Source: Isoetes taiwanensis (taxonomy: Eukaryota > Streptophyta > Lycopodiopsida > Isoetales > Isoetaceae). Taken from it: 64,000 nucleotides of DNA. Shown piece by piece: positions 47,138-57,772 of this stretch. Made by a program: the position numbers and the translations under genes. The stretch lies in NCBI GenBank assembly GCA_021234155.1, contig JAJEKV010000012.1:8150448-8214447 (forward strand), given 5' to 3'. Below the pieces are notes generated by a model. It was given only the letters and a program-made list of their open reading frames with translations. It had not been told where the DNA came from and made no database searches. Position 1 is the first letter of the stretch. Every line of letters starts with the position of its first letter.

Positions 47138-47575
47138 TTATCTACCTTTTGAAGTTAATGCACATATGATCTTTGCCGTTGCATTTGCTGTGGTTGATTT
47201 GTTCGACCCTGAAAGCATAAGGCATTACTAACGTAAAACATATAACAGACAACATAGACTTCCACATCTAAACATAATAATAACTAAGAAAAACCCAGGC
47301 CGTTCTACTTATCCCTGTATAGTTCTGATGGTTGAACACTAACGAGAAAACAGATGTTAACAAGTTCAAATATGCTTTCTCGATTAGGTAGATCGCACAC
47401 TTTTCCTAGGTTTAGGAAAGTTCGTTTGCAATCTAGGTTTACTTAAGTTCATTTGCCTGGGACTAAAATTGCTTAAGAAAGAAGATACAGAACCTGAAAA
47501 AATGAGCTGAAACACGAGCGCTATCAAAGATCCGGTAAGGAGCAACAGCAGAATTATCGCCAGACCGAGTTCCAT
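47138..47575 (-). CDS. Candidate 50-residue membrane microprotein, two exons
   Basis: Exon 47494-47575 encodes MELGLAIILLLLLTGSLIAL then VFQLIFS. Exon 47138-47208 completes the codon across a GT-AG intron (donor TCAG/GTTCTG, acceptor TTTCAG/GGTCG), adds SNKSTTANATAKIICALTSK and ends GR-stop. The N-terminal 27 residues form one strong transmembrane helix; the rest is short and polar. I do not recognise the family. An unspliced read-through would also be open upstream and downstream. The splice-site fit and the clean helix are the only support. Confidence 0.4.
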
Positions 47576-47796
47576 TATACTAAAACTAAAGAATGGGAGA
47601 CTATTTTCTTTTACTCTTTCTGGCCCTTTTATTTGTGCCTTCATGCAGGTGTCGAATGCGCAATATAAAATAAGACAATAGAAAAGGATAATTTTTAATA
47701 CAACACGCTTATCTTACATTTAACCTTATCAATTGTTTGGGCATTGGAGGGCGATTGCTGGAAGCATGGCTTTGAAATCATTGCATAATCTACAAC

Positions 47797-48006
47797 ACGG
47801 CAACTGGGTCGGAGATTCTTCCTCCGGAATGGAAAGCGACACAGTAATTCCGCTCAAGCGGTCACCTGCAGGTAAGAATCAAGCAAAACTCCCAGTTGCC
47901 ATGTTGTGGCGGCCTGGAATTGGGTCGCGGATTCCAGACCCGCTCCCGGCTCCCGCCGGATGCGGGGCCCCTGGAATCCGCTTCCCACATTCCATGCCGC
48001 CATACA
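47797..48006. mobile_element. MITE-like repeat, second copy
   Basis: Shares with 7796-8008 the left GGCAACTGGGTC start, CCGGAATGGAAA, AATTCCGCTCAAGCGGTCAC plus CTGCAGGT, the internal CCCAGTTGCCATG.TGTGG block and the right TTCCATG...CCATACAT end. The terminal inverted repeats are less exact in this copy. Confidence 0.7.
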
Positions 48007-48623
48007 TAATTTTCAAGTAGCCCGAAACTTAAAAACATTTACAGTTAAATCGAACATCGTTAACGGGTCTTTTTTGGCTCATTTGTCTTGGACTGCCTCA
48101 TGCATTAGCACAATCTAAAGCACTTACATAATTTGCTTAGAATTGCTGCAATGTGTTAACATTGTGATGTGTGATGCTAAGGTGTAGGTAGTGACAGGTT
48201 TATTGTGCCAATTCCTTTGTAGGTTTATTCTATTCTCTTCTATTCTTTAGGCATTCATTACATAAAAATGGTCATGGATCAAACAAGATGCTTGAAGGAG
48301 AATAATAAACAATCTTAAGGTGCAGAAATATAGCTACCATCCATCTACATAATGGACGACCACCAATTTGTTTATTTTCAACTAGTCATTTTCATTCCCA
48401 TAGAATGTTCTAAATTCGCATCGCTTCTAGAAAATTTTCAAAATTCCTAGGAGTGAAAAAAATTTAGGAGCCATATTTATATAGGATTACGTAATGTGAT
48501 CTATATTTTCATTTGTTGCCATAGCAATTTTTGGCATCAATTAAACTCCAAATTAGACACATATAACACATTGGCAAGTCGCTTAGGGCTTAGGAATGAA
48601 GTGAGTGCATATTATGCATTTAC
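48007..48623. other. Intergenic, nothing recognised
   Basis: About 600 bases of AT-rich sequence left of repeat copy 2. No coding or repeat signal noticed. Confidence 0.5.
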
Positions 48624-50218
48624 TTCCTTTGAGCTAAGGTATTGAAGGTTTTATTACCATGTGAAAGTGAACTAGTGATGGTGCCCACCATCACCGTTGC
48701 TTTAGCAAATTGCAAATCTCTTGTAATTTGTGAAGATAAAAGCCGTCACGCAATTGAGCTTTCAAATGCTTATGATATGCTTCTCAAACACGTCATGTAA
48801 GTAGAAAGATGGGATTTGCATGTCTTTATAAATGGATTTGTAGGTTATATAATCCTGAGAAATGCAAAGCAAGCTCAGGGTGGCAATAGGCGTCAATACG
48901 GATATAGAGGTAGGAGTTGCTTCTATTGGAAGTGCAAATATGTACAGAACACTATTGTACAGATATAACTGTAGGATGTTGCTTCTATTGGAAGTGCAAG
49001 TTTGTTCATACAAAAGTATAAAGTGCATTTTATTTCAAAATGTTTATGTGATAAATATAATATACATTATGGTAAGGGACTCGCAAAGAATACAGATAGA
49101 TAGACTTCTCATTTATCTCAGCAGATTTTCTAGAATGGTGGATAGTGGATAACGCACACCTACAAACTACCCATAAATAAAAATATAGGGAACATCGGGC
49201 TTGGACAAATATAAGGCTGAGTAATCGCTCTTATGAAAACCCCACGAATGAAGAAGTCAACGCTGCTTGCCATCTTGTACATGTACACTATCAAAACACT
49301 AGAATATAACGTGAAAAAATAAACCTCCCAAAGTAGAGGGGCTGGTCACGCGTGCCACATGACAATTACATTAAACAATGAAATAGATGCAGGGAGGATA
49401 GGTTTCAAGAATGAGAATAAGGTATTGCTGAGAGAGATGAGCAGTGCTTGCACATTTCAAAGACTCCTCAGAACACAACCTTTAGCCGTATCTAATGACT
49501 TTTTCCATGAACAAATAAGCTATTACGGTCGACGATAGTAGATTTGGATCATATATTCTAACGCATTTGATATCGGATTGCGAGTTCATCTCCAGATGCT
49601 TTTACGGACTTGACAAGTGGCACATCTAACAACCGCCCCAACCTCGAAGCGTCTATGATTCCATGTCACATCTTGGCAGAATCTTGCCGCTTGATATATG
49701 GGGATTGTTGTCGTGGTTCGAGGTTTCTCAAAGCAAAGATATAGCCTACAGCGGCCAACCTTCATGCATCATATTACAAAAAACAATTTAAATCCTAACT
49801 ATGGAGCTCATGCTCTTTCAAAGGGAAGACACAGTCATGAATATGTGATTAAGCATGAGTATATTGGAGAATATATAATGCTTAGTGTAAATGCATTTCG
49901 TATTGCCATCGCTTTGAGAATTTTCTTCACTGATTGCTATTTCTAGTGGAGAGACGTTGGACCGTTTTGGTTGTTTTTACTATATGTACCCATCTACATT
50001 TTCAATGCACGCAAGTTTGGACACGGAATGTCTTTGTCAATAAGAAGCAACATAATTAGTGTAGCATTATTGTTGCTAAAGTATGACATATGTATATATG
50101 AGGACATTCATCATCAATAAGAATAATTATTGTCCCTTCCTTCAGGAAAGTTTCTTGCCAGTTAAATTCCATATAGAAAACCTATGAATAGTACATAGAA
50201 AGGCTATCGAGTAGTATT

Positions 50219-51024
50219 TCTTTTTTTTTGAAGAACTGTGTCATCAATATATTAAAAGAATGGTAATGTTACAAAGCAAGTGAGGAGGAAGGAGAACTGC
50301 CCCAAAGAGACAGCGATACCTCGACACTCCACAACAAACTCACAGAAAAACTGCAACTCTACTGCTGTACAAACTGACCATCACCATCTACAACACCCAA
50401 GAAGTCCCGCCAAATGGCAAACTTCCGCTCTACTAATCTTGGGAACACCAGAAAGCTTTGAAATAGCTTGTACCTGAGTCGAGGAATTAGAGAGGCTGCA
50501 GGCTGCTGAATCCCCTGAAAGATCCACAACCGCCGCCGTTTCCAAATCAGCCACACCAACCAAGCCACGCACAGATGCAAGGCTTGCTGCCGCAAGAGCG
50601 GCCAAGCACTAGGATACACATGAAGCAGCAACTGTTGGGTAGTCAATCTCACCTGAAACAGAGCCCTAACCCAATCCCAGGCAGCCTGCAAATGAGGGCA
50701 TAAAACCAGACAATGCTCCACAGTCTCACGATGAAGGCCACAAGGGGGGAGAGAGGGCTCACACCGGCCTAAAGCCCGACTCACAAGGGCATTCACCCCC
50801 ACATCTGGCCGGTGCACCACCGCCACGAAGCACCCTAACCTTCGGTGGGGAAGTGAGCTCCATGTCCACGTCCAAACCGAGCGCCATCGAGAACCCGGAA
50901 GCTGCAGAGACCACTTGCCTGAAAAGGACAGTGTGTCATGAATAGCCATCACCGGTAACAAGACCGCGACAAAACAAGAAGACACAACATCCGGATGAAC
51001 CTTCCAAACCCCGCACCACCACAT
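50219..51024 (-). pseudogene. LINE C-terminal zf-RVT remnant, copy 2
   Basis: A 221-residue open frame (50359-51024) reads FSGKWSLQLPGSRWRSVWTW, LPHRRLGCFVAVVHRPDVGV then RCEPSLPPCGLHRETVEHCLVLCPHLQAAWDWV. This is the W..VW / C..CG...ET.EH.L..C...W.W pattern of the zf-RVT domain at the end of plant LINE ORF2. The frame goes on to FAIWRDFLG. A plus-strand T run (50219-50230) corresponds to the element's poly(A) tail. RT proper is absent, so this is a 5'-truncated LINE. Its counterparts at 513-1330 and 60430-61330 are broken. Confidence 0.8.
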
Positions 51025-51099
51025 TATCCACGAGGGACTATAGGTATGTGTAGCGGAATACTCCCGCCACTTGTTCCCCGGATAGCCACTTTAGATTTT

Positions 51100-51475
51100 A
51101 TATGCATTGAAGGTGGCAAATTCTTTTTATGTTTTATTTTTTTTTTTTTTTTTGGATCTTCTTTGATATTCTTCTGCACGCATTTTGTTTCAAAATGCCT
51201 AATGAGTCTTTGCTCACCATTCTACAAATTAATAATTCTACTTTAGTCCCAATCTAAAGCCCAAATGCCATGATCGAGTCCCAACAAAAATTCCTTGGGA
51301 AAACCGTATTCCATTCTCATGTTGAACAAACACTTGAGGGTGGCAAAAACTTTCATGTGCATGTTTTGTGACGTATCTGCTTTGATATTCATTTTGTCTC
51401 AAAATGCCTAATGAGTCTTTGCTCACCATTCTACAAACTAAAGCCCAAATGCGATGATAAAATCCCAACATGAAT
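51100..51475. repeat. Imperfect tandem duplication within the unit
   Basis: GGTGGCAAA...TTTGATATTC...CAAAATGCCTAATGAGTCTTTGCTCACCATTCTACAAA...AAAGCCCAAATGC(C/G)ATGAT occurs at 51110-51292 and 51335-51470. It is conserved in all three unit copies and includes a poly(T) tract in its first half. Confidence 0.8.
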
Positions 51476-51700
51476 AACTCATTGTGCGTTTTTGTTGGGG
51501 TGTATTATCGTTTGGGGTGTGTATAAATTTTTTTTGGCCATCGGATGCTGGCATATCTCACAGCATATGCCATGGGGCGGAATTGCAGCCCTCAAATACA
51601 AGTCAAGATGGGATCAAAACCCCCATATTTGACTTACCCCTAACATTCCACTAAACCATTGAATAAATACAATATCTGAAAATTAGCAGCTTGACCAAAT

Positions 51701-51756
51701 AAAAAATTATGAGCCTGGGGAGTCGAACCCCATTAGAAGTTCCGACGCTCATCCAG
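51701..51756 (-). repeat. tRNA-like 3' half with T6 terminator
   Basis: On the minus strand: GATGAGCGTCGG, CTTCTAA (an anticodon-loop-like CTTCTAA, triplet TCT), then TGGGG-TTCGACT-CCCCA, a perfect T arm with a consensus B box. GGCTCA and T6 (51706-51701) follow. The 3' anticodon stem and the 5' half are missing or replaced by the adjacent hairpin. It may supply a pol III-like promoter or a SINE-type module, or be a fossil. Confidence 0.55.
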
Positions 51757-51796
51757 GCATACTAGGAATCCCAGAAGAGGGATGCCTAGTATGCCT
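51755..51796. repeat. 18-bp hairpin (AGGCATACTAGG arms)
   Basis: AGGCATACTAGGAATCCC, loop AGAAGA, GGGATGCCTAGTATGCCT: 18 bp with one mismatch. It is identical in copy 3 (61971-62012) and decayed in copy 1. It lies about 70 bases outside the left 17-bp direct repeat, on the 3' side of the minus-strand HUH module. Confidence 0.9.
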
Positions 51797-51866
51797 AGGG
51801 GCCGAAGCCCACTAACAAATTAAACAAGTCAGTATCAACATACTATTTCAAAAAAACAGCATTGGG

Positions 51867-51883
51867 AATTTCGGCCACATTAT
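51867..51883. repeat. 17-bp direct repeat flanking the HUH module (left)
   Basis: AATTTCGGCCACATTAT, identical to 53937-53953. The pair brackets 2.07 kb containing the ORF at 52094-52489 and the HUH gene. Copy 3 keeps the left one (62087-62103). Confidence 0.8.
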
Positions 51884-52093
51884 ACAGCAGTAGGCTGCTG
51901 CAACAGATTCAACACGTGTCAAAATCATAGCCACCAAAGCAATCATACATGTCAAGCAACTCCATCTTCTGCTGAAACACATTCAACATGACATTTAGAA
52001 GATAAACAACCCCCTGTTATTTCCACAATATAAAACCATAACGAGTTCTCTCAAGCCCACATAAAAGAACAGAAACAACAAGATGTAAACAGA

Positions 52094-52489
52094 TCAGTTC
52101 ATAGTGGAGCCACTCTGTGCATGCCTAATAAGTTCATCTAGTTGCCGTATTTCTTGCACGAGCAAGACCCTAGCAAGGCTCATATGAGAGCGCAAGATAT
52201 GCAACTCAGAATGATCCCACTCCACAGCAGATATAGCATTCTGAATTGAGGCATAAAACCCTCTAAGCTGCCGCCTGAGCAAGCACAAGGATGCCGCAAT
52301 CCTATGCGCCTCAGTTCCAACCTGGATAATGCTATTAACAAACTCTTGAGCACAAAACACTGCCTCAGGCTCAGCCGAGAACACAACAGGATCTGGATGT
52401 GATGCTTCAACAGCAGAAGAAATAAAAGAGTCAGGCAAAGATACAGCAGGTTGCTCCACGCCAGCAGCTGGTTCCCCATCAGTCTCCAT
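52094..52489 (-). CDS. Hypothetical 131-residue helical protein, HUH element ORF
   Basis: Starts METDGEPAAGVEQPAVSLPD, has an acidic/low-complexity N-terminus and then a leucine-rich, probably helical region (EFVNSIIQVGTEAHRIAASLC, LLVQEIRQLDELIRHAQSG). It is intact and identical in copy 3, and present as a relic in copy 1. Just upstream the HUH gene ends at 52545. A T-rich TTTGTTTTTTAG precedes this ORF and looks like a splice acceptor, so it may be the last exon of the HUH gene. The frame is also open upstream to 52585. I know no family for it. A coiled-coil or dimerisation role is only a guess. Confidence 0.55.
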   Translation of the reverse strand: METDGEPAAGVEQPAVSLPDSFISSAVEASHPDPVVFSAEPEAVFCAQEFVNSIIQVGTEAHRIAASLCLLRRQLRGFYASIQNAISAVEWDHSELHILRSHMSLARVLLVQEIRQLDELIRHAQSGSTMN

Positions 52490-52544
52490 ATTCCCTGCAA
52501 CTAAAAAACAAATAAACCCATGAAAAAAAACCCAACTGTACAAT

Positions 52545-53576
52545 CTAGAGGCAACCAAGATCATCGTCCAATAGCCATGGTGCAATCACCCTTGTGCACA
52601 GGGATGAAATCCACACCAGGCTCAAGAATGACAACATCATCAGTTTCTCGACTAAAAGATCCTCAAAGTTATTGTCTTGTTCATCAATAGGAATGGAATC
52701 ATCCCAATACCGCCTCCTCCCAGGCCCATTGCGCTCTACAGGCACAAACCCTGCTGGCAGCCCAAACAAAATCGTCCTCATATCCGAGGGCATGCACTGA
52801 GAAGGATTCAGCAGCACCCTCCATGCAGCCCGGACACGGTGCTCATTAATATGGGCAGTATTGGAAGGGATAATCCAAGAACTGGATAATGTAAATTTTC
52901 CAGAACGAATCATTCTGGCCAGTGTAAACAGCAAGCTAGCAGTCAATTGACGCTTCCCATGATAGTTAACAAAATGGGCAGCTCGATTCAACAAGTTTTT
53001 GTTATCAAGAACAACTAAGTTTTTGGTATCACCAGCTCCCCACCTCAAATACAAATCCTTACCTTTCTCGATGGCAGCCTCACTAACATTATGAAGATGG
53101 CAGACATAGTGAACCTTTCCCACATCCTTCATACAATAGCCAATCATACCCTCAAAACAATGAAGGCGAAAGTGTTCTTGTGGCTTTACAGACCAAGATC
53201 ACACCAGGAGGCTTACAAACCCAATTAGAGTCTTTTTTATGGCATCATTCATGGCCCTAGGGCTTTTAAACCGGGCTCTAAAAACAGCCTAACAATGCAA
53301 ATGATCTACAGTAGCACCACGTTCCATGGCCACAGCTCCAGCAACACACCTCCGATTGCAAAATCCCACAAGGCCATCATAAAAGCTCATAGGGACATCC
53401 TGCCCAGACAAACCTAAGGTAACACTCACATCTATGAGGTTCCAGTCCTGCTCAGCACAAAAATCACGACCATTCTCTTGGGAATTGGAAGAACTGACAT
53501 TCAAGATATGGCTCACAAAAGCAGGGGCAGAGGAACGAGCACTCTTCCCCTTTCTGGCTGCCCTCTTCATAGACAT
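52545..53576 (-). pseudogene. Replitron-type HUH endonuclease gene, copy 2
   Basis: The first part (ATG at 53576, MSMKRAARKGKSARSSAPAF) reads ...CVAGAVAMERGATVDHLHC and stops at TAG (53289). H-L-H is the HUH metal site, and the stop replaces the usual following Gln (CAG to TAG). After one more frame change in an A6 run, the second part contains LHCFEGMIGYCMKDVGKVHY, with the single Tyr and Lys of the GYxxKD motif. It continues VCHLHNVSEAAIEKGKDLY, then SSWIIPSNTAHINEHRVRAA and GPGRRRYWDD to 52545. HUH plus one Tyr, in this order and spacing, matches the Replitron endonucleases of eukaryotic ssDNA-type transposons; Helitron Rep has a different Y2 arrangement. Versus copy 3, a 12-base deletion near 52651 removes a few residues. 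Confidence 0.75.
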
Positions 53577-53936
53577 GGCAGAAAACCACAAACAAACACA
53601 ACGCCACAGAAGAAAACACGGCTGGCTTACCTATCTCTTCTTCAAGAACACTCCACCTCTGCCCTCGCCAAGCGGCAAATGACCCCGGCTTATCCACGGC
53701 TCCAAAAAGAAACACAAGGCGACCCACGACACATCGAGGCAGCTCCGCCATCCCCTGGAGCACCCCAAGGAAGAACCAAATAGATTCAGGCCAACTGTGC
53801 ATCCGGAGCTCCAATATGCCCCCCAATATTCTAGGGTTAGGAATCTCACTTGCCACCGTCAGCAAAATACACTTTCACATACGAATACCCCAATCATACA
53901 ATTGGAAATCTTATGTTATATAAATATAACATTCCT

Positions 53937-53953
53937 AATTTCGGCCACATTAT
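53937..53953. repeat. 17-bp direct repeat flanking the HUH module (right)
   Basis: AATTTCGGCCACATTAT, an exact match to 51867-51883, about 360 bases 5' of the HUH start codon. It may mark the element end or a target-derived repeat. Confidence 0.8.
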
Positions 53954-54069
53954 CCATATTGCCACCATGCATTAAATAAACCGAATGATCAGATCTTTAC
54001 CAATAAATCTTAAAGAGTTGCCATCAAGGCAGACAAATAGTAAAGCCCCCACAACCCGCTTTTCAAATA

Positions 54070-54102
54070 GTAAAGGCCAGCAACGCTAGACACTATAACT
54101 AG
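54070..54102 (+). mobile_element. Degenerate Helitron-like 3' end
   Basis: GGCCAGCAACGCTAGACACTATAACTAG followed by T. It parallels 44336-44363 position by position (loop AAC, then A..ATAACTAG), but the stem has lost most pairing. Confidence 0.5.
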
Positions 54103-54514
54103 TATCCATTGTACTCAAAAGATGTTTCTTCAATGGAGGTAAATATTAGATATTATATGCCCACATCTTTAAGGTGCGCAAAACAAAGTTTATCTACCCG
54201 CATGTTCATTTTTTAGATAGGAACTATTAACATTGATAACTATAATAAACACATGAACAAAATAACCATATTTTCGAAGCAAGAGTGATGAACATAGAGA
54301 TGAAATGTTCATTATAGCATGGGCATGCAACATACACACATCCAGAGAACATGTAATCAAATAAGCTAGATAAGACATAGCTACAGAGGATGACACAGGA
54401 ATCCACGCTGTGAAGCATAACGCTGAGCTAGTGATGTAAAAGCTCAAAACCAACAAAGAGGACTTAAGTTCCAAATGATTTGTAGGAGAGATCTCAAATT
54501 CTGACAGCAAAGTA

Positions 54515-54762
54515 TAACGTAAATGCAACTTAGGTTGCATTCTGCCCTGTCCTCCAATCGTACAGCGCCATGTGGCCAAGTTTCTTTATGGGAACTTCTA
54601 TGAAGCTCAATAGCAGCGGCACTTCTTGAAGTTACCTTGCGTTCTTGAGGATTTACCTCATATTCTGGCCATCTACCTCTCATTCCCATGCTTTCTACCG
54701 CTGATTCTAAAGTTTTTACCCTGATTTCAGAGCAGAATGCAACCTAAGTTGCATCCACGTTA
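54515..54762. mobile_element. Candidate MITE with perfect inner TIRs
   Basis: ATGCAACTTAGGTTGCAT plus TCTGC at 54523-54545 is exactly complementary to 54732-54754 (23 bp). The pairing extends outward as TAACGT with two mismatches, giving about 31-bp inverted repeats around a 186-bp core. Each terminus is itself a near-palindrome. No clear target duplication. Confidence 0.7.
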
Positions 54763-55903
54763 AGAGAATGCCCTTTTGGGCAACATTCCGGGTCTGGACA
54801 GAAACATTGTCTGCTAACTAAGGTTGTGTCATGGTTCAAGCAACTCGAGTAAAGTAATATCAACTACTTACTAAGGATTGTCACTCCACTTGAGGTTCAA
54901 TTGAACCACCTTGATATAAACAAATTGCAAATTTCCTGCCTTCTTCATAACCCTAAATAAGAAGTATCTCTCACCATAAATGCACATAGGGTCAAGTTGA
55001 GCAGACAAACTAAAAGAAACAATATGCAAGGTACATAAAGGTACATGAGCTCCAGTGCAGAGGTCATAGCCTTCCTAGTGACCTAGAATCTGGATAAGAT
55101 TTAAAACTGCATTGGATACATGCACATCTTGAGAAAATAGCTACAAAGAGGGGTGTTTTAGCATGCCCCAAATACCATGAGAGCAATTGTGTTCGCTTAC
55201 TTCAAGACATAGATCATTTACCTGCTTGTCAGTCTACTGGCTCATGTATTCCCAAGGTCTTTGAGTTGTCCCTTGGTGCAGATAACCTGATACCATATGC
55301 CGTACTCCAAAATAGTAGAATAAAAAAAAAAATCTTCGTAGAACTAACAATACACATTAATTCATTTTGTGACATAACACCTGTAATATCTTGGCCATTC
55401 CAAACACATAGAGGATTCAGCTCTGTAAACCATAAGTCCAATGCACACTGCTATGTTTGCAAGAGTACCAGAAATTCTGATCGAATGCATCCTCCAGGCA
55501 GCCTACTTTTGAAGAGCCGTCACACATGCCGAAACCGCCAGATGGAAAGATTCGGGGTTTTACACTTCCCCAAATTATATGGAGGGCCAAATTTATGATT
55601 TTGGGTTAAATTTTTGTTATTGGCTAATCGTCCGGCACCCAAAAATCCCCACAACCTTGACAAGATAGCCTGGAAATTAATCATAAAAGTTTTGCCTGAA
55701 AAACCAAATTGAGTAAGTAAAATACTATTAGCCAAGACAAAATGTGTTCCTAATCATGGAAATCAGATACTGAAGCACATATGCTGATCTAAGACTGGCA
55801 TGGAAACTTCACATATTATCCATGATGTTCGAAATGGACAAATGTGGCTGCTAATTTTTGCGATTACGAAATTTTACACCATTGACAGGCAGCAGGACAA
55901 GGC
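54763..55903. other. ARPC5 3' flank, nothing recognised
   Basis: About 1.1 kb downstream of ARPC5 with no recognised gene. The reading frame at 55266-55598 shows no known domain. Confidence 0.5.
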
Positions 55904-57772
55904 TTATACAGTATTTGCTGTGTCTGCAAGAGCACGAATTATACAACCCATTCCTGCTCTCTCAGTCAACTTTTCATGAATGCGTAGGCATTGATCACAT
56001 GTAGGCCTGTCTCCTGTAGCCAAACCACGGTAAAGATACCTGCACATTCACATCATTGTTAGTTAATGGTAGGATACAAACCAAGGCAGGCTTAGATAAT
56101 CTTATTCAACTTCCAGAGAAATATGTTCTAAACTTCTTAAAACATAAAATTTAGAACATTCTATCAGACTTCCATAATAAACTTTGTTTTACAAATTTTT
56201 TAATATCAATTATTAGAATTGAGAAAGAGCCTAGATGTTGGCATGAGAAGATTGATGTATTTTTCTAGACGGTAGAGTCCAGAAAAGCAGATCCTAATCC
56301 CTACATCATTGTTCTGATTCTGAATGCTAACTGACTGGCACTGGAGGTAGAAACCACATAAAGTCGCATAAGTCATAAAGGAATAGCTATAATCCCCAAG
56401 TTTCTAACCTAAGGTCAATATTTAGCCATATCTTTGTTACAATTTAAAGTACAAATTTTTTAAAAACTATTATGGCAGATGCAAAATGATGATTGTTGCT
56501 TACGTAATGTCTTTCTCTATAGATGCACACTCCCATGGTGAACTAAAAACTCCATATATTAGTTCATATCATGCTCCAAGAATAGAGGAGACCATACGTT
56601 GCCACATGCTTCCAATCTAATCTGATTAAGTGTCGACAGTTTAGATGTGGTGGCTTAATTCGTTAGGTTGCCATAACACTCCATACATTAGTTCATAATA
56701 TCATTTCTAAGCATGAAGAATGGACATGACCAAGGCACTAATGACCAATATGCTAATGCAATAAAGGATACCACCAGTATCTAGTGGATCCATATAATTT
56801 GCCTGTGTGTTCCAATCTAATCTGATTAACCATATACAGCCTCGATAAGATGCCTTACTTCATTAGAACATCATAATAATCCCGATCCAGTGTTGCAAAT
56901 AACGAATCAATGTCCTTACAGGCCATAAGGGCACGATGCACAAGCAGCCAATTTGCTGACTGCATTGCAAAAACAGAATAGGGTTTAGAGGCATCACAAT
57001 GCTAACAGTTACAATAAAAGAGGCATCTCTGACCTTGCAGCTTTCGTCCTTTGTTCTAGTTGGTGCATCTTCCAAAGAAACTTTAAGTGCTTCAGTATAA
57101 TGAGATCTACAAGCATTTTCCATCAAGAAATATCAGCATCCCTTTGCCATAGCGTGTCAAGCACCATCCAAGTAAAAATACGAAGAATATGAACCATAAC
57201 CAAATTGCTTGAGGCATCACTAACTCTGGACATAATATTAACTTAAGGCACTCAACATTGTCCATTCACCCTTGTGGCCATGCAAGCTAAATATGCACTC
57301 TTCTGTCCAGGGTTCATGTTTTTTCCATCATGAATATGACAGCTGTAATTGACGTTGATCTCCCTCTTGAACAATCCCCAATCATTTTCCTGCTCCGCAT
57401 TTCTATAACAAACTTCTGATATGCCCAGTACTTCTTGATAGAAGGCAGTGCCATTTTATTCTAAACAAATTGGCATTATACAAATGCCAAAATACAAAAG
57501 AACAACTAAACGAGAATGCCAACGTTTCATCTGTACAAATCTAGATTGAGGCAGTGACATGGCCAAATAAATAACGTCCGGACAAAGAAAGGCAACAAGG
57601 ATCCAAACAGAGAAGATGTAGAGTTCTACAAAAAGAGCAAGAAGAAGATATTTACATACGATCTTAGGAGACGCTCCACCTGCCGAGACTTAAGCTCGAT
57701 TCGACCAATAATAGCTTCAGCCGGTTCGATTTCCTCAAAATCGTCTATTTCATGCTCTTCGTCTTCGGCCAT
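55904..57772 (-). CDS. ARPC5: Arp2/3 complex subunit 5 (ARPC5/p16-Arc), four exons
   Basis: A subunit of the actin-nucleating Arp2/3 complex, cytoplasmic. Exons on the minus strand: 57772-57660, 57106-57034, 56959-56859 and 56039-55904. All have GT-AG junctions and consistent phases, giving 140 residues, close to the plant family length (~130). The N-terminus is acidic (MAEDEEHEIDDFEEIEPAEA), followed by AIIGRIELKSRQVERLLR, EALKVSLEDAPTRTKDESCK, SANWLLVHRALMACKDIDSL, DRDYYDVLMKYLYRGLATGD, RPTCDQCLRIHEKLTERAG and the C-terminal MGCIIRALADTANTV. The last two segments are the family signature. No frame break; a well-preserved host gene. Introns are 553, 74 and 819 bases. Confidence 0.95.

Larger units (their letters stand above)
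48624..53870. repeat. Copy 2 of the ~5.2-kb LINE/HUH unit
   Basis: Begins TTCCTTTGAGCTAAGGTATT, identical to 58834. The homology with copy 3 runs at a near-constant offset of about 10.21 kb to the end of the window. Contents from left to right: a 22-bp direct repeat (GTTGCTTCTATTGGAAGTGC, at about 48917 and 48978), a GGGACTCGC..AGA module at 49076, the LINE tail, a duplicated AATGCCTAATGAGTC segment, the tRNA-like/hairpin module, the 131-residue ORF and the HUH gene. Confidence 0.95.

Noticed and set aside
52545-53576. Interpreting the HUH gene as a Helitron Rep
   Set aside because: Helitron Rep has a longer Rep fused to a helicase and two tyrosines; here one Tyr in GYCMKD, no fused helicase and different spacing.
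53464-53865. 133-residue minus-strand frame upstream of the HUH start
   Set aside because: It overlaps the HUH coding start in another frame, is not kept open in copy 3, and shows no recognisable family.
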